NCBI RefSeq assembly: GCF_002111595.1
Contig: NZ_LUTN01000017.1
Location: forward strand, 33,650 to 97,649
DNA length: 64,000 bases
Source of the DNA: Lonsdalea britannica
GTDB taxonomy: Bacteria > Pseudomonadota > Gammaproteobacteria > Enterobacterales > Enterobacteriaceae
Reading direction: 5' to 3'
Shown piece by piece: positions 51,576 through 62,734 of this stretch. Position 1 is the first letter of the stretch. Each line of letters begins with the position of its first letter. The notes under the pieces are model-generated. The model worked only from the letters and a program-made list of their open reading frames with translations. It was not told the DNA's origin and searched no databases. A program made the position numbers and the translations under genes.

Positions 51576-52292
51576 TTATAGCAATGCCGTCAGCGATGCC
51601 AACCTTGCAATTGCAATATGCGGCAGCAGCCGAGCGTCGCGAAGCTGCATCAGGTTGGCTCCCTGCACCCCGATCCAGCAGGATTGCATCCCGCAGCGTA
51701 CGGCGCCGGCCACGTCGGTGATGAGATCATCCCCCACATGCAGCAGGTGATGCAACGGTAAATTGAGACGCTCCGCGGCCTCATGAAACATATCGTGCCA
51801 CGGCTTGGCGCGGCCGTCCGGACCGGCGCGGAGGACAAACTGGAAGTATTCGCCCAGACCGCAGGCATGAGGATCGGCGTTACCGTTGGTGATCGCCGCC
51901 AGCGGCCAGCGCTGAGCCAGCGCCCCAAGCGTGTCGTGAGTTTCCTGTGACACGCTGATACGGCTGCGCCAGTAGGCAAAGTGCGTCATCGCTTTCGCCG
52001 CGCCGTCGTCCGCTTCCGCCTCACTCACTCCCTGACGCCGCAGCGCCAGCACCACCGTACGGCGACGCCATTCGGTCATGTCGTGATAGATCTCCGGTTC
52101 CTGCGTACGCAATTCGTCACGCATCGCACCGAACTCCGCTTCGGTCAACGAACTCAATCCCGGATGGAGAGCGCGTAGAAATTGCAGCGCTTCGCGCGAG
52201 CTGCGCCGCACCACCTCGGCGTTATCGTATAACGTGTCGTCCAGATCGAAAGTGATGGCCGCGATAGGGCCCAGCGGACGGTAGACGTGCAT
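51576..52292 (-). CDS. yigB: YigB, HAD phosphatase for 5-amino-6-(5-phosphoribitylamino)uracil
   Basis: YigB removes phosphate from a riboflavin-pathway intermediate. The 238-residue product has TFDLDDTLYDNAEVV (nucleophile Asp), AAITNGNADP, and HVGDDLITDVAGAVRCG. Its ATG overlaps the xerC stop by one base (TGATG), so it is translationally linked to the dapF-yigA-xerC operon, as in E. coli. Confidence 0.94.
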   Translation of the reverse strand: MHVYRPLGPIAAITFDLDDTLYDNAEVVRRSSREALQFLRALHPGLSSLTEAEFGAMRDELRTQEPEIYHDMTEWRRRTVVLALRRQGVSEAEADDGAAKAMTHFAYWRSRISVSQETHDTLGALAQRWPLAAITNGNADPHACGLGEYFQFVLRAGPDGRAKPWHDMFHEAAERLNLPLHHLLHVGDDLITDVAGAVRCGMQSCWIGVQGANLMQLRDARLLPHIAIARLASLTALL

Positions 52293-53202
52293 CAGGATTT
52301 GCCTCGTTTCGCGCGAGGATGCGCCGCATCATAGACCGAGGCCAAATGCTGGAAATCCAGATGCGTATAAATTTGAGTCGTGGTGAGGTTGGCGTGTCCC
52401 AACAGTTCCTGAACCGCACGCAGGTCGCCGCTCGACTCGAGCAAATGCGTCGCAAAGGAGTGGCGCAGCTTATGGGGATTGATGTGGCTGTTCACGCCTT
52501 GCTTCACGCCCCACTCGGCAAAGCGCTTCTGCACGTTGCGCATGGAGATACGTTTACCGAGACTGGAGACGAACACCGCGTCGTCATCCGGCGCGTAGAT
52601 CTCCCGCAGCGCCAGCCAGCGTTCAGCCAAGTCACCGCCGTTCCGCCCAGCGGCAAACGACGCTCTTTGCTGCCTTTCCCCATCACCCAGACTTCGCCGC
52701 TGTCCAGATCGATATGCCCCAGATCCAGACCGACCAGCTCGGCCAGACGCAGACCCGCGCCATACATCACTTCCAGCATCGTCCGATCGCGGACCGCCAA
52801 CGGATCGCTCTCGTCGATGTCCAGCAGACGGTTGACCTCGTCCACATCCATATTCTTCGGCAGATGGCGTCCGGCACGCGGCGTGGCTATCCCTTTGGCA
52901 GGGTTGGCGTTCAACTCACCGCGGCTCACCATCCAGTCCAGAAAACTGCGCAGTGCGGAAAGGCGCAGCGCCAGACTGGAGGACTGTAGTCCGTCGCGTT
53001 TGCTGCGCGCGACCACCGCACGCACTCCGGCGGCATCCAGCTGACGCCAGTCGCTGATGCCGGAGGCGGATAAAATAGTGATCACAGCCTGAAGTTGGTG
53101 CGCATAGCTGCTTTGCGTCAGCGGGCTGAGCTGTCGCTCGACGCGCAGGTAACGTAAAAAGGCGTCGGCCTGCGTCAGCAAGGGCGAGTCGGGGACGTTC
53201 AT
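52292..53202 (-). pseudogene. xerC: XerC, site-specific tyrosine recombinase; single-base frameshift
   Basis: XerC with XerD resolves chromosome dimers at dif. ATG 53202 ([19 protein letters not shown]) follows the family through [12 protein letters not shown] (catalytic Arg) to AVTWL and then shifts; [37 protein letters not shown] (His, Arg), [14 protein letters not shown] (His, Tyr) continue in another frame to 52292. A missing G at about 52624 (CTGGAACGC read as CTGAACGC) explains the break. All five catalytic residues survive on one side or the other. Probably a consensus error. Confidence 0.9.
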
Positions 53203-53912
53203 AGCCGTTCGATCCAGCGTTGCAGAACCATCGGCAAAATCGTCGCCAGATGCTGCAAAAGTACGGTCCCCATCCCTTCCTGATAATGATGGCTATCGCG
53301 GCTGCTGAAAATCAGCAGACCCAGATCGCCTTTTTCGCCCATCAACGACAGCGCGACCGACCCCACCTGCCGCGCCTGAGGCAATAGCAGCAAAAGTTCA
53401 GGTCCGTTCAGCGAGCCGAGATAGTGATTCCGTTTCCCCAAGCGCTGAATGCGCAAGGGTTCGAACAACGTGCGATTTAGCGCGAGATGCGTGAAATCAG
53501 ACGGCGCGCCGATGCGCCATTTGTCGCTGAACAATCGCACCGTGGCGCCGGACAGCCCGAGCTTGCGCGCCCAGCGCTGCAACCGGTCCAGCAGATCCTG
53601 CAAAGAGTCGGCCGCCGATAAGGCCAGCTGCAACTGCAACAGCTGATTGAACAGCGCCTCGTTCTGCGCGGCCTGCTCCATCAGGAGCGTAATGTCCTCT
53701 TCCAGATGCTGGATTTGGGTACGCTGACGCGATAGCTGCCACTCGACCAGAGACACACTTTCTCGCACCGGGTGCGGAATGCGCATTTGTTCGACGTGGC
53801 GGGAATTACGGATGAAAAAATCGGGGTTTTGGTGCAGGAACTGCAGCACCATGTCGTCCGTGAGTTCAACCTCGCGATCTGCCTGTTCCTGCTGCTCCTC
53901 GACGCGTTTCAT
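53199..53912 (-). CDS. yigA: YigA, DUF484 family protein
   Basis: The 237-residue product has an N-terminal acidic segment, a coiled coil (about residues 60-105), and a GAF-like C-terminal domain, as in DUF484. It overlaps dapF and xerC by four bases on each side. The E. coli protein has 235 residues and no established function. Confidence 0.92.
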   Translation of the reverse strand: MKRVEEQQEQADREVELTDDMVLQFLHQNPDFFIRNSRHVEQMRIPHPVRESVSLVEWQLSRQRTQIQHLEEDITLLMEQAAQNEALFNQLLQLQLALSAADSLQDLLDRLQRWARKLGLSGATVRLFSDKWRIGAPSDFTHLALNRTLFEPLRIQRLGKRNHYLGSLNGPELLLLLPQARQVGSVALSLMGEKGDLGLLIFSSRDSHHYQEGMGTVLLQHLATILPMVLQRWIERL

Positions 53913-54733
53913 AAATGAATGAATCCATCATAGACATGCGTGGCCGGACCGGTCATGAACAACGGGTTTCCCGGCCCCGCCCAATGAATATCCAGCTCGC
54001 CGCCCGGCAGTTGCACTTTGACTTCCGCCGACAGCAGCCCTTGCTGAATCCCAACCGCGACGGCCCCACAGGCGCCGCTGCCGCAGGCCTGCGTTTCACC
54101 CGCGCCGCGCTCAAAAACGCGCAGCCGGACGGAATCGCGATTAACGACCTGCATAAAACCAATGTTAGCGCGTTCAGGGAAACGTTCATGACTTTCGAGC
54201 AATGGACCCAGCGTTTCGACCGGCGCCGTATCAACGTCATCGACCTGCACAACGCAGTGCGGGTTGCCCATTGAGACCGCGCCGCACAGCACGGTGTGGT
54301 CCGCCACACGCATGATGTAGGTTTTCTCTGCTTTGGCGGCGCGAAACGGAATCTGCTGCGGTTCAAAGTTGGGCTCGCCCATGTTGACCCGCACCAGTTC
54401 GTCTTCGGTGACCGACAGCACCATACGCCCGCTATGGGTGCTCACATTAATATGACGTTTATTCGTCAGCCCTTTCAGACGTACGAAACGCGCGAAGCAG
54501 CGAGCGCCGTTGCCGCACTGCGCAACCTCGCTGCCGTCGGCGTTAAAAATACGGTAATGAAAATCCAGCTCAGGATCGTACGGCGGTTCGACAACCAGCA
54601 ACTGGTCGAAGCCTACGCCGCAGTGGCGATCCGCCAGCCGGCGGATGAGTTCGGGTGAAAAATAGACATTTTGCGTAACGGCATCGACAACCATAAAGTC
54701 ATTGCCTAAACCGTGCATTTTGGAGAACTGCAT
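53909..54733 (-). CDS. dapF: DapF, diaminopimelate epimerase
   Basis: DapF converts LL- to meso-diaminopimelate for lysine and murein. The 274-residue product has Cys73 in [10 protein letters not shown] and the second catalytic Cys in [17 protein letters not shown] 54733 ([19 protein letters not shown]) matches E. coli. It starts the dapF-yigA-xerC-yigB overlap chain and follows lptM. Confidence 0.97.
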   Translation of the reverse strand: MQFSKMHGLGNDFMVVDAVTQNVYFSPELIRRLADRHCGVGFDQLLVVEPPYDPELDFHYRIFNADGSEVAQCGNGARCFARFVRLKGLTNKRHINVSTHSGRMVLSVTEDELVRVNMGEPNFEPQQIPFRAAKAEKTYIMRVADHTVLCGAVSMGNPHCVVQVDDVDTAPVETLGPLLESHERFPERANIGFMQVVNRDSVRLRVFERGAGETQACGSGACGAVAVGIQQGLLSAEVKVQLPGGELDIHWAGPGNPLFMTGPATHVYDGFIHL

Positions 54734-54821
54734 TATCCTGACTCCGCTGGCTCAACCGGACGCGGTAAATACGCTATCGTGACCTGTTAAAATATGGGAA
54801 ATCCCGTTTGATCGTCCGCCG

Positions 54822-54989
54822 TTATGGCCGGTTAGTCGATGGTTGCGGTGTCGTATTTTTCTGTGTCTGAGATTCGCTCGGCGTCGTGCTTTTGTGCTCC
54901 GGCGGGAAGTACAACGGCCCTTTCAGACCACAACCGACAACCCCGAGTGCAACCAGTGCCAGCGCAGCTTGGCGAAATAGCGTTTTCAT
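54822..54989 (-). CDS. lptM: LptM (YifL), small lipoprotein of the LptDE translocon
   Basis: A 55-residue product starts at ATG 54989: MKTLFRQAALALVALGVVGC, then GLKGPLYFPPEHKSTTPSES and a Thr/Gln/Pro-rich tail. The lipobox VVGC and GLKGPLYFPP are the hallmark of YifL/LptM, which helps LptD fold and form its disulphides at the outer membrane. It lies upstream of dapF as in E. coli. Confidence 0.93.
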   Translation of the reverse strand: MKTLFRQAALALVALGVVGCGLKGPLYFPPEHKSTTPSESQTQKNTTPQPSTNRP

Positions 54990-55229
54990 AACGTTAAACC
55001 TGTCGTTCAGAGACTCATGCTCTCTATAATCGCAGCTGGATCATGAAAATCAACAGGAATCGAAAATCAACGACGGGGAGTTCGATTAATCAGACCGATG
55101 TACGAGGACTCTTCGCTAAAAGCGAGCGCTCAGGCCGAGAGCAAGTGAGAGAGCGTTCACGTATCGTTATAGGGCGACGCGCCGGGAGATGAGCGTTAAC
55201 GCACAAGCCGACTTCCGCCGTAGCGCAGA
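54990..55229. other. lptM-cyaA interval lacking cyaY
   Basis: In E. coli the frataxin gene cyaY (about 320 bases) lies here, convergent with cyaA. Only 240 bases remain, and none of the frames resembles CyaY. The lptM promoter and cyaA 3' end must share this space. Confidence 0.6.
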
Positions 55230-57788
55230 CTACAGCGTTTGCAGCTGTCGCGGGTTCAGCCGCGCGGGATCGTCTTGCAGCGAGGTCATGCACATCGGCG
55301 AGAGGTCGCTCTTGCGGAACGGGATCACCTTCGTGCGACCATCGACCTGGACGATCTGGTAAAACTGCGGCAGGTTGAAGTTGATCGAGCTGGCGCCGTA
55401 GGTGAAGCGGTCGTGCGAGGAAGAGTAGAAGCGGCTGACGTCACGTACCAGTTCCTCTTTGCTGCCTTCGCAGTGGTGGAACACTTCCACGCGGTTGGTC
55501 TCATCCAGAATATAGATATTGAAACCCTCGTCATCCGTCCGATTTTCAAAGAAGAACTGAATGATGCCTTCGCTGGCGACGCCATCGATGACCGGCGGCA
55601 AATGAACATGCGCGGCGGTTTCCACCTGAATAGGCAAACCCTGTAGCTTGTTGTTGGAGATCGCGCCGTAGAACTCTACCGCGTTCTCCTGTTTCTGCAC
55701 CGATACGCTGAGCCGTTCGAAGAACAGTCCCCAGGTTTGCCCCGCCACCTTCACCGCTTTAAAGCGGCCCGGCTCGTGCCGCGTGCTGGACAGGCGCAGT
55801 TCAATGCACTCCGACACCAGTTGCTGCACGCGCGTGCGGATCAGCCCGCGCAGATGCTGGCTGTAGCAGAAAACATCCAGCGACTCCGGCAGCGCGGCGT
55901 CCTGATGCATTTTGCCCAGAATAGTTTTCAGCGCTTCCAACACCGCCTGTTCGCCGCTGAAGTGCAGGGTTCTGATCTCATTCCAGGAGTTGCGATACAG
56001 CAGGTCGATGCTGCCGACCAGGCACTGCTGCTGCTGACCGAAGCTGAAGACGTCCAGTTGGCGGAAATCGAAATGCACGACCTGATTACGGAAGGCCGCC
56101 GTCGGATCGTGTTCGAGATTGACGATAATCGCCAGATGACGAATTTCGCACGGACTGTAGAGCGCTTTGGGTGTCGGCGGCGCGACACGCAGCGGGAAGT
56201 GGCTCGCCACGTCGGAGACCAGCTCCTTGAGCTTGGCTAAGTCGCATCGATCTCCGCCTTTGATATGCAGCTGCGTGGCGGACGTCAGCAGACCGTTGAA
56301 ATAGGCCCAGGCCACCAGCTTGTTCAGGTAGCGGTTATATTCCAGCGGTTGGTGGCTGATGATCGCATCCATCGACGGCGCCTGATTATACAGATACCAG
56401 CCGCTGCGATTAGCGCGCCCGGCGGGCACGTAGATGAACGTCAGGTCCGGCTCGGACAAATCAGGGGAGATCTGCGGATTCACCAAGGTCACCTTGCCCG
56501 GCAGCGCCTCGAAGGCGGCGTACAGCTTGCGCGTCAGCACGCCGATATCCTGCGGGCTGGCGCTGACGCTCAGGTTGTTACGTCGGGCAAAGCGAATCAG
56601 ATTGCGATAGCTCTGCATCATCGCATCCAGCAGTTCATTATGCGCTTCGCGCACCTGCTCAATTTTCCAGTTGGCGCGGTCGTCCAGCATCTGCAAACGT
56701 TGGTCGTCCCAGCCCCACTGCTGAACCAGCTGTGTGAGGATCTGCTCGCGCCAGGCGGTCTTGCCGACGCCGGTCGACAATTTTTCGCAGACTTTGAGAT
56801 AGAAGCAGCGGCGCGCCAGGTCCAGACGCGGCATATCGTCGATGGCGGTGAGATAGTGGGTGACGCGCTCCAACATCATGCAGTACGGGTCGAGACCGAA
56901 CGACACGATTTCGCCTTTATGCAAACGCGTTTTGATTTCGGCCGACAGCAGACAGGTATCGGGATACTCCCAGGAGTAAGCTTCCAGCAGCAGCGTTTTC
57001 AGCACCGCTTTGTAGGGGGAGTCGATGCTTTTGTAGAGCTGCCAGAGGCTGGCGCCAAAATACTCTTCTGCCGATAAGGTGCTGAGTCCGCCCAGATCGA
57101 GCCACTCATTCGGCGCCAGCGCGCCCTGCGAATAGAGGTTGATGACGTATTCGTCGTAATTCGGCTCTTCTTCTACCGGCACCATGTTCCACAGGATGCG
57201 CTTGCCCGCCATGCGTACGGCGGTGCGGTAAAACTCATCCAACAACAGAATGTGCTGGGTCGACCCGCAGTCCTCGCCGCCCAGACTGCCGCTCTCGTTG
57301 TGACGGAAGCGGTTTTCGTCCATAACGAAGAAGCTGACATCCACCCCCAGACCCGCCGCCCACTGTTCCAGCAGCGTGCATTTCTGCTGTAAGCGCTGAC
57401 GCTCTTCGGTATCAAGCCAGGATTGATGACAAACCCATACGTCCAGATCGGACGTGCAGCTTTGACCAATCGAAGAAGTGCTGCCCATCGAATAAATGCC
57501 ATTGATGGGGAATTCGCCCTGCTTGCACAACGGCTCCGCCATCCCGCCAATCAGCTGGGCGTCATCGAAATAGCGTTGTTGGTTTTCATCAGGCGTGTAG
57601 AGGCATATGCCGTGTGGGACCTTACCTTCAAGGTAGCCCGGCATCTGGGGATGGTGGTGATGTAGTAAAACTGGCAAAAGACTGTAAACCTGCTGGAAAG
57701 CGGGTCTCATTGCTGCCAGAGCGCGATCAACTCGCAGTTGGTTAATCGCGTCCAGTCTCTGCTTCAGTGTCTCGATGTAGAGGTACAA
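55230..57788 (-). CDS. cyaA: CyaA, adenylate cyclase (class I)
   Basis: CyaA makes cAMP and is regulated by the glucose PTS. The 852-residue product aligns along E. coli CyaA: catalytic [21 protein letters not shown] in the N-terminal half and [12 protein letters not shown] near the end. TTG 57788 ([18 protein letters not shown]) matches the UUG start of E. coli cyaA, which keeps translation low; AGGCG precedes it. The frame to 57842 is longer but unsupported. It is divergent from hemC as in E. coli. Confidence 0.96.
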   Translation of the reverse strand: MYLYIETLKQRLDAINQLRVDRALAAMRPAFQQVYSLLPVLLHHHHPQMPGYLEGKVPHGICLYTPDENQQRYFDDAQLIGGMAEPLCKQGEFPINGIYSMGSTSSIGQSCTSDLDVWVCHQSWLDTEERQRLQQKCTLLEQWAAGLGVDVSFFVMDENRFRHNESGSLGGEDCGSTQHILLLDEFYRTAVRMAGKRILWNMVPVEEEPNYDEYVINLYSQGALAPNEWLDLGGLSTLSAEEYFGASLWQLYKSIDSPYKAVLKTLLLEAYSWEYPDTCLLSAEIKTRLHKGEIVSFGLDPYCMMLERVTHYLTAIDDMPRLDLARRCFYLKVCEKLSTGVGKTAWREQILTQLVQQWGWDDQRLQMLDDRANWKIEQVREAHNELLDAMMQSYRNLIRFARRNNLSVSASPQDIGVLTRKLYAAFEALPGKVTLVNPQISPDLSEPDLTFIYVPAGRANRSGWYLYNQAPSMDAIISHQPLEYNRYLNKLVAWAYFNGLLTSATQLHIKGGDRCDLAKLKELVSDVASHFPLRVAPPTPKALYSPCEIRHLAIIVNLEHDPTAAFRNQVVHFDFRQLDVFSFGQQQQCLVGSIDLLYRNSWNEIRTLHFSGEQAVLEALKTILGKMHQDAALPESLDVFCYSQHLRGLIRTRVQQLVSECIELRLSSTRHEPGRFKAVKVAGQTWGLFFERLSVSVQKQENAVEFYGAISNNKLQGLPIQVETAAHVHLPPVIDGVASEGIIQFFFENRTDDEGFNIYILDETNRVEVFHHCEGSKEELVRDVSRFYSSSHDRFTYGASSINFNLPQFYQIVQVDGRTKVIPFRKSDLSPMCMTSLQDDPARLNPRQLQTL

Positions 57789-57890
57789 GACGTTTCGCCT
57801 GATTATCCCAGTGACTAAAAAAAAGCCGTTTTTCCAAACCAACCTGTCCTGAGTAGCGATTTAGAGGAATGGCGGACAGTTTATTGCTGG

Positions 57891-57912
57891 AAACGTGATC
57901 AATTTAACACCT
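57891..57912. promoter_or_regulatory. CRP site of cyaA
   Basis: AGGTGTTAAATTGATCACGTTT on the minus strand is, as far as I recall, the same 22 bases as the E. coli cyaA P2 CRP site, through which cAMP-CRP represses cyaA. Confidence 0.85.
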
Positions 57913-58129
57913 TGCTGAAAAGGCGTAAAGAAAGTAAAAAAAGTCAGAATTTTCGGTCTACACTGCGGGATCGGTCCTGCTGTCGCTCACTCAGACTCCG
58001 CCAGCATTTATGATTTATGGCTGCTATCATTGCAATCGTTACCAACTGAGGTTTAGCCACAGCCCGGCAACTGACACTGGCGCAGCATCAATGATACGAT
58101 GCAACGAAACGATAACAACGGTATCCAGC

Positions 58130-59068
58130 ATGTTAGAGAATACTCTCCGAATTGCCACCCGACAAAGCCCGCTCGCCTTATGGCAGGCTCATTATGTACA
58201 ACAACAGTTGCAGTCCTGTCATCCGGATTTACAGGTGGAGCTGGTACCGATGGTAACACGGGGAGACGTTCTGCTGGATACTCCGCTTGCCAAAGTCGGT
58301 GGAAAAGGCCTTTTCGTCAAAGAGTTAGAGCTAGCCCTGCTGGAACATCGCGCCGACATCGCCGTACATTCCATGAAGGACGTGCCGGTAGACTTTCCGC
58401 CGGGACTTGGACTGGTCACCATCTGCGAGCGCGACGATCCCCGAGATGCGTTCGTCTCCAACCGTTACGCCGATCTGGACGCATTACCTGAAGGCGCATG
58501 CGTCGGTACGTCCAGCCTGCGCCGTCAGTGCCAGCTGCGCGCCAACCGCCCCGATCTGGTAGTGCGCGACCTGCGCGGCAACGTCGGCACACGCCTGTCA
58601 AAACTGGATAACGGCGAATATGACGCGATTATTCTCGCCGTTGCCGGACTTAACCGCTTGGGTATGCAAGACCGCGTACGCTGTGCGTTGAGCCCGGAAG
58701 TTTCGCTGCCCGCGGTCGGTCAGGGCGCGGTCGGTATCGAATGCCGACTGGACGACGTTCGAACGCAAAGCCTGCTGGCCCGGCTGAATCATGCCGACAC
58801 CGCCACGCGGGTGCTGGCGGAACGCGCCATGAACACGCGCCTTGAAGGCGGATGTCAGGTGCCGATCGGCAGCTATGCGGAGCTGAAGGGCGATACCCTG
58901 TGGCTGCGCGCGCTGGTCGGCGCGCCGGACGGCAGCCGTATCATCCTGCGCGAACGTCGCGGCCCCCGCGCAGAGGCCGAAAGCATCGGCATTGCGCTGG
59001 CCGAAGAGCTGCTGTCCTGCGGTGCCGGAGAGATTCTGCAGTCTGTTTACGGTGCCTCGTCGTCATGA
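58130..59068 (+). CDS. hemC: HemC, porphobilinogen deaminase
   Basis: HemC condenses four porphobilinogens into hydroxymethylbilane. The 312-residue product has the dipyrromethane-cofactor Cys242 in [12 protein letters not shown] and [20 protein letters not shown] and [13 protein letters not shown] 58130 ([19 protein letters not shown]) is the family start. Its stop overlaps the hemD start (ATGA). Confidence 0.97.
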   Translation: MLENTLRIATRQSPLALWQAHYVQQQLQSCHPDLQVELVPMVTRGDVLLDTPLAKVGGKGLFVKELELALLEHRADIAVHSMKDVPVDFPPGLGLVTICERDDPRDAFVSNRYADLDALPEGACVGTSSLRRQCQLRANRPDLVVRDLRGNVGTRLSKLDNGEYDAIILAVAGLNRLGMQDRVRCALSPEVSLPAVGQGAVGIECRLDDVRTQSLLARLNHADTATRVLAERAMNTRLEGGCQVPIGSYAELKGDTLWLRALVGAPDGSRIILRERRGPRAEAESIGIALAEELLSCGAGEILQSVYGASSS

Positions 59069-59811
59069 CGATTTTAGTTACCCGCCCCTCTCCTGCGGGC
59101 GAGCAACTGGTTTCCCGTCTCTGTCAGGCCGGACTCACGGCCTACCACTGTCCATTGGTTGAATTTACAATGGGTCGCGAACTGCCCCAGTTACCCGCTA
59201 TGCTGAATACATTACAGCCGGGTGATTTGGTCTTCGCACTTTCTCACCAGGCCGTAAAATTTGCTCAGCCAGCCTTATCGCAGGTGGGTCTAAGCTGGCC
59301 GACAACATTGCATTACTATGCCGTCGGCCGCACCACCGGGTTGGCGCTGCATACCGTCACCCGTCGACCGGTCATCTATCCTGAAAGCCACGGCACCAGC
59401 GAAACGCTGCTGCAACAGCCATCGCTTCAACAGGTGACAGGAAAGCAGGCCCTGCTGCTGCGCGGGAACGGCGGCCGGGAATTGCTGGCCGAGACGCTCC
59501 GCCAACGCGGCGCGCGCGTCAGCTACTGCGAATGCTACCAGCGGACGCCGGTCCACTATGACGGTGCTGAGCAAACGCTGCGCTGGCAAACGCTCGGCGT
59601 GAATACGCTGATCGTCACCAGCGGAGAAATGCTGCAACAGATCTATACTTTAGTTCCTGATTATTATCGGGCTTCGTGGCTACTGAGCCGCCGAATGGTG
59701 GTGGTCAGCGAACGACTAGCTACCCTGGCCCATGATTTTGGCTGGCGCGACATTGCGGTCGCCGATAATGCAGATAACGATGCGCTGCTGCGCGCACTAC
59801 AACAAACCTGA
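59065..59811 (+). CDS. hemD: HemD, uroporphyrinogen-III synthase
   Basis: HemD closes and inverts ring D of hydroxymethylbilane. The 248-residue product begins [19 protein letters not shown] and has [32 protein letters not shown] and LIVTSGEML. The ATG overlaps the hemC stop by four bases. This family varies in sequence but the length and position are typical. Confidence 0.95.
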   Translation: MTILVTRPSPAGEQLVSRLCQAGLTAYHCPLVEFTMGRELPQLPAMLNTLQPGDLVFALSHQAVKFAQPALSQVGLSWPTTLHYYAVGRTTGLALHTVTRRPVIYPESHGTSETLLQQPSLQQVTGKQALLLRGNGGRELLAETLRQRGARVSYCECYQRTPVHYDGAEQTLRWQTLGVNTLIVTSGEMLQQIYTLVPDYYRASWLLSRRMVVVSERLATLAHDFGWRDIAVADNADNDALLRALQQT

Positions 59812-59828
59812 TCATAGGATGTCTCATT

Positions 59829-60956
59829 ATGACGGAACGCATGACCCCCACAACCTCGAACGAAGAAGTTGTTGAACGGGCAGAATCGTCCACTACACAA
59901 CCCGAACCGACACCGTCAGCACCTCAGCGTTACGGAGTGCTCCTGGGTGCCGCAGCCATCGTTATCGCACTCGGCTTGAGCGGCAGCGTTTACTATTACG
60001 CGCATCAGCAGACGTCGAAACAGTCGGCGATCGTCGCGCAATTACAGGAACAACTTGACGGGTTCAAACAGCAACAGCAGCAAAACCAACACTCCTGGCA
60101 GCAATCCCTGGCTCAGCAAAGCCAGACGCAAAACGCCAGCGAGCAACGTCTCACGGCGTTGAACAGTCAGGTGGGCGATCTGCAGGAAAAGCTGGATGCG
60201 CTCTCCAATCATGACGCCAAAACCTGGCTGCTGTCCGAAGCCGACTTCCTGGTGAAAATGGCCGGCCGCAAACTGTGGGCGGACAAAGACGTCACTACCG
60301 CAGGTACGCTGCTTAAAAGCGCCGACGCCAGCCTGGCGGAGATGAAAGACCCGAGCCTGATCGACCTCCGTCGCGCTATCACACATGACATCAGCACGTT
60401 AGCCAGCGTCAATCAGGTCGATTTCGACGGCATCATTCTCAAGGTAAATCAGTTGGCCGATCAAGTGGATAACCTGCGCATGGCGGACAGCGATCTGGAC
60501 GAAGCGCCGATGGACGAGAACGACACGTCCCTGTCCGCCTCGCTAAGCGAATGGCGCCAGAACCTGAGTAAAAGCTGGCACAATTTCCTGTCGGAATTCA
60601 TCACCGTCCGTCGTCGCGACAGCGGCGCCGAACCGCTGCTGGCGCCAAACCAGGATATCTACCTGCGCGAAAATATCCGCGCCCGTCTGCTCGTCGCCGC
60701 TCAGGCGGTGCCGCGCCATCAAAACGAAACCTATCGACAGTCGCTGGAAACCGCCGCGGTATGGGTTCGCGCCTACTTCGATAACAACGACGCGGCAACC
60801 AAAGCCTTCCTGGAACAGCTGGACGCACTCAGCCAACAGTCGGTCTCGATGGATGTTCCGACCGAACTGCAAAGTCAGCCTCTGCTGGAAAAAGTGATGC
60901 AGACCCGGGTCCGTAACCTGCTGGCGCAACCGTCAGCCGCGCCGCAGGGAGAGTGA
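59829..60956 (+). CDS. hemX: HemX, inner-membrane protein of the hem operon
   Basis: The 375-residue product has a Thr/Pro/Glu-rich N-terminal tail, one membrane helix (about residues 35-57), and a Gln-rich coiled coil (about 60-125) before a helical domain ([19 protein letters not shown]). It was annotated as a uroporphyrin-III methyltransferase, which is doubtful; a scaffold role is more likely. It lies 17 bases after hemD and 2 bases before hemY. Confidence 0.93.
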   Translation: MTERMTPTTSNEEVVERAESSTTQPEPTPSAPQRYGVLLGAAAIVIALGLSGSVYYYAHQQTSKQSAIVAQLQEQLDGFKQQQQQNQHSWQQSLAQQSQTQNASEQRLTALNSQVGDLQEKLDALSNHDAKTWLLSEADFLVKMAGRKLWADKDVTTAGTLLKSADASLAEMKDPSLIDLRRAITHDISTLASVNQVDFDGIILKVNQLADQVDNLRMADSDLDEAPMDENDTSLSASLSEWRQNLSKSWHNFLSEFITVRRRDSGAEPLLAPNQDIYLRENIRARLLVAAQAVPRHQNETYRQSLETAAVWVRAYFDNNDAATKAFLEQLDALSQQSVSMDVPTELQSQPLLEKVMQTRVRNLLAQPSAAPQGE

Positions 60957-60958
60957 TT

Positions 60959-62188
60959 ATGCTTAAGGTTCTTCTGCTTTTTATCGTGCTGATCGCCGGT
61001 CTGGTCGCGGGACCGATGGTCGCCGGTCACCAGGGCTACGTGCTGATCCAGACCGATAACTACAACGTGGAAACCAGCGTCACCGGCCTTGTCATCATGC
61101 TGGTCTTGTTCCTGCTGGCCTTTTTGCTGGTCGAGTGGATACTGCGACGCGTTTTCCGTACCGGCGCACGCACGCGCGGCTGGTTCCTCGGTCGTAAACG
61201 CAGCCGTGCTCGCAAACAGACCAAAGCCGCACTGCTTAAGTTGGCGGAAGGCGACTATCGCCAGGTCGAGAAGCTCATGACGCGTAACGCCGATCATGCC
61301 GATCAACCGGTAGTGAACTATCTGCTGGCCGCCGAAGCCGCACAACAGCGAGGCGATGAATTCCGCACCCGGCAGTATCTCGAACGCGCCGCTGAAATCG
61401 CCGACACCGACCAGCTACCGGTCGATATCACCCGCGTTCGTATTCAGTTGGCCCGTCATGAAGACCATGCCGCTCGCCACGGCGCGGATCGTCTGCTGGA
61501 AGTCGCGCCGCGCCACCCTGAAGTGCTGAGACTGGCCGAGCAAGCCTTCCTGCGCACCCATGCCTATAGCGCGCTGCTGGATATCCTGCCCGCCATGCGC
61601 AAAACCCAATTGCACGATGAAGCCGAGCTGGCGGCCCTGCAACAGCAGGCGACACTGGGTCTGATGAATCAGGCGATGTCGGAAGGCGGCAGCGAAGGGT
61701 TGAAACAGTGGTGGAAGAATCAGAGCCGCCGCGTACGCAACGAGCAGGCGCTGCAGGTTGCGATGGCGGAGCATTTGATTGAATGCGACGACCACCAGAC
61801 CGCGCAGCAAATCATCGTCGACGCCTTAAAACGTCAGTATGACGAAAGACTGATCCTACTGATGCCGCGGCTGGACGCCGGTAACCCGGAACAGTTGGAA
61901 AAAATTCTGCGCCAGCTGATCAAACAGCATGCCGACGTTCCTTTGCTGCACAGTACGCTGGGCCAGCTGCTGATGAAACACGGCGAATGGGAACAGGCCG
62001 CCGAAGCTTTCCAGGCTGCGTTGGCGCTGCGTCCAGACGCCTACGACTACGCCTGGTGCGCCGACGTCTACGACCGCCTGAAAAGGTACGAGGACGCCGC
62101 CACACAGCGTCGCGAAGGGCTCCTGCTGTCATTGCAGTCTACGCCAGCTGCTGAGGTTGAGGCCTTGCCAACGCCGCAGGCCCAATAA
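60959..62188 (+). CDS. hemY: HemY, TPR-containing inner-membrane protein
   Basis: The 409-residue product has two N-terminal membrane helices (about residues 4-22 and 40-62) and tetratricopeptide repeats, including ALLKLAEGDYRQVEKL and GEWEQAAEAFQAALALRPDA. I use ATG 60959 (MLKVLLLFIVLIAG), with GGGAGAG just ahead, rather than GTG 60953. It ends the hemCDXY operon. The role in heme synthesis is not defined. Confidence 0.94.
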   Translation: MLKVLLLFIVLIAGLVAGPMVAGHQGYVLIQTDNYNVETSVTGLVIMLVLFLLAFLLVEWILRRVFRTGARTRGWFLGRKRSRARKQTKAALLKLAEGDYRQVEKLMTRNADHADQPVVNYLLAAEAAQQRGDEFRTRQYLERAAEIADTDQLPVDITRVRIQLARHEDHAARHGADRLLEVAPRHPEVLRLAEQAFLRTHAYSALLDILPAMRKTQLHDEAELAALQQQATLGLMNQAMSEGGSEGLKQWWKNQSRRVRNEQALQVAMAEHLIECDDHQTAQQIIVDALKRQYDERLILLMPRLDAGNPEQLEKILRQLIKQHADVPLLHSTLGQLLMKHGEWEQAAEAFQAALALRPDAYDYAWCADVYDRLKRYEDAATQRREGLLLSLQSTPAAEVEALPTPQAQ

Positions 62189-62199
62189 ATCCCACCTCA

Positions 62200-62220
62200 G
62201 GCGCAGACTTGCTCTGCGCC
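62200..62220 (+). terminator. Hairpin after hemY
   Basis: GGCGCAGA and TCTGCGCC form a perfect 8-bp stem with a CTTGC loop, 12 bases after hemY. No T tract follows. A 16-base palindrome, CGGCAGCATGCTGCCG, lies at 62327-62342. Confidence 0.5.
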
Positions 62221-62381
62221 GTCCTCCTCCATCCTCGTTTGCCTTTCTGCTTCTACGGGAAGGCAAGCGGCGCACTCACCGACCTCAGATATAATGTGCA
62301 ATGCTACGGCGTTCTCTCTCGCCCGGCGGCAGCATGCTGCCGGTAAGGCTGTAGGTAGGTGCTGGGCAGTCCTTCTTCTTA

Positions 62382-62490
62382 CTATTCCAACCACCGCAGG
62401 GTGCGCGTCACGCTGTGCTCCTCGTAGGCTTTGCGCACTTCCGTGCCGTTCTGCCACTCGCGCACCACCCGGTCGCGCAGGTCGTAATAT
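62382..62490 (-). pseudogene. Rhs core fragment
   Basis: About 35 codons read YYDLRDRVVREWQNGTEVRK and then a short tail to TAG at 62382. This looks like the YD-repeat core of an Rhs protein. The frame is closed by TAA immediately upstream at 62491, at a TAATATTA junction. It is a remnant of an Rhs gene, separate from the copy at the window end. Confidence 0.65.
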
Positions 62491-62661
62491 TACCTGCTGG
62501 AAGGGGCGACGGATGAAGCGGCTAAAGGAAGATTTGAAGACCGCGAGTTACTGCGGCAGTTTCAGGAGGTCGAGCAGTTGCCCGATGAGGATAAGGAAGT
62601 GATTAAGAAGTTGCTGGATGCCTTTTTAACCAAGAAGCAGTTACAGGTACTGGCAAAGTAA
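62488..62661 (+). pseudogene. XRE-family regulator, C-terminal fragment
   Basis: Fifty-seven codons without a start read YYLLEGATDEAAKGRFEDRE and later LPDEDKEVIKKLLDAFL, ending LQVLAK. Many phage-type XRE repressors end this way (YLLEG, then a helical tail with DK-V-I-K-LLDAFL). The helix-turn-helix part is missing; an in-frame stop sits at 62485. Such regulators often accompany symE-like genes. Confidence 0.65.
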
Positions 62662-62734
62662 CGGAGCTAACGCGGAACTGACGCGCTTGCAACACGTCAG
62701 CCCGCTCACCACAACCGACTGGAAGGAGTTGACT

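Noticed and set aside
62197..62457. 86-codon minus-strand frame after hemY
   Set aside because: It overlaps the hemY hairpin and the Rhs fragment in a different frame and has no family features.
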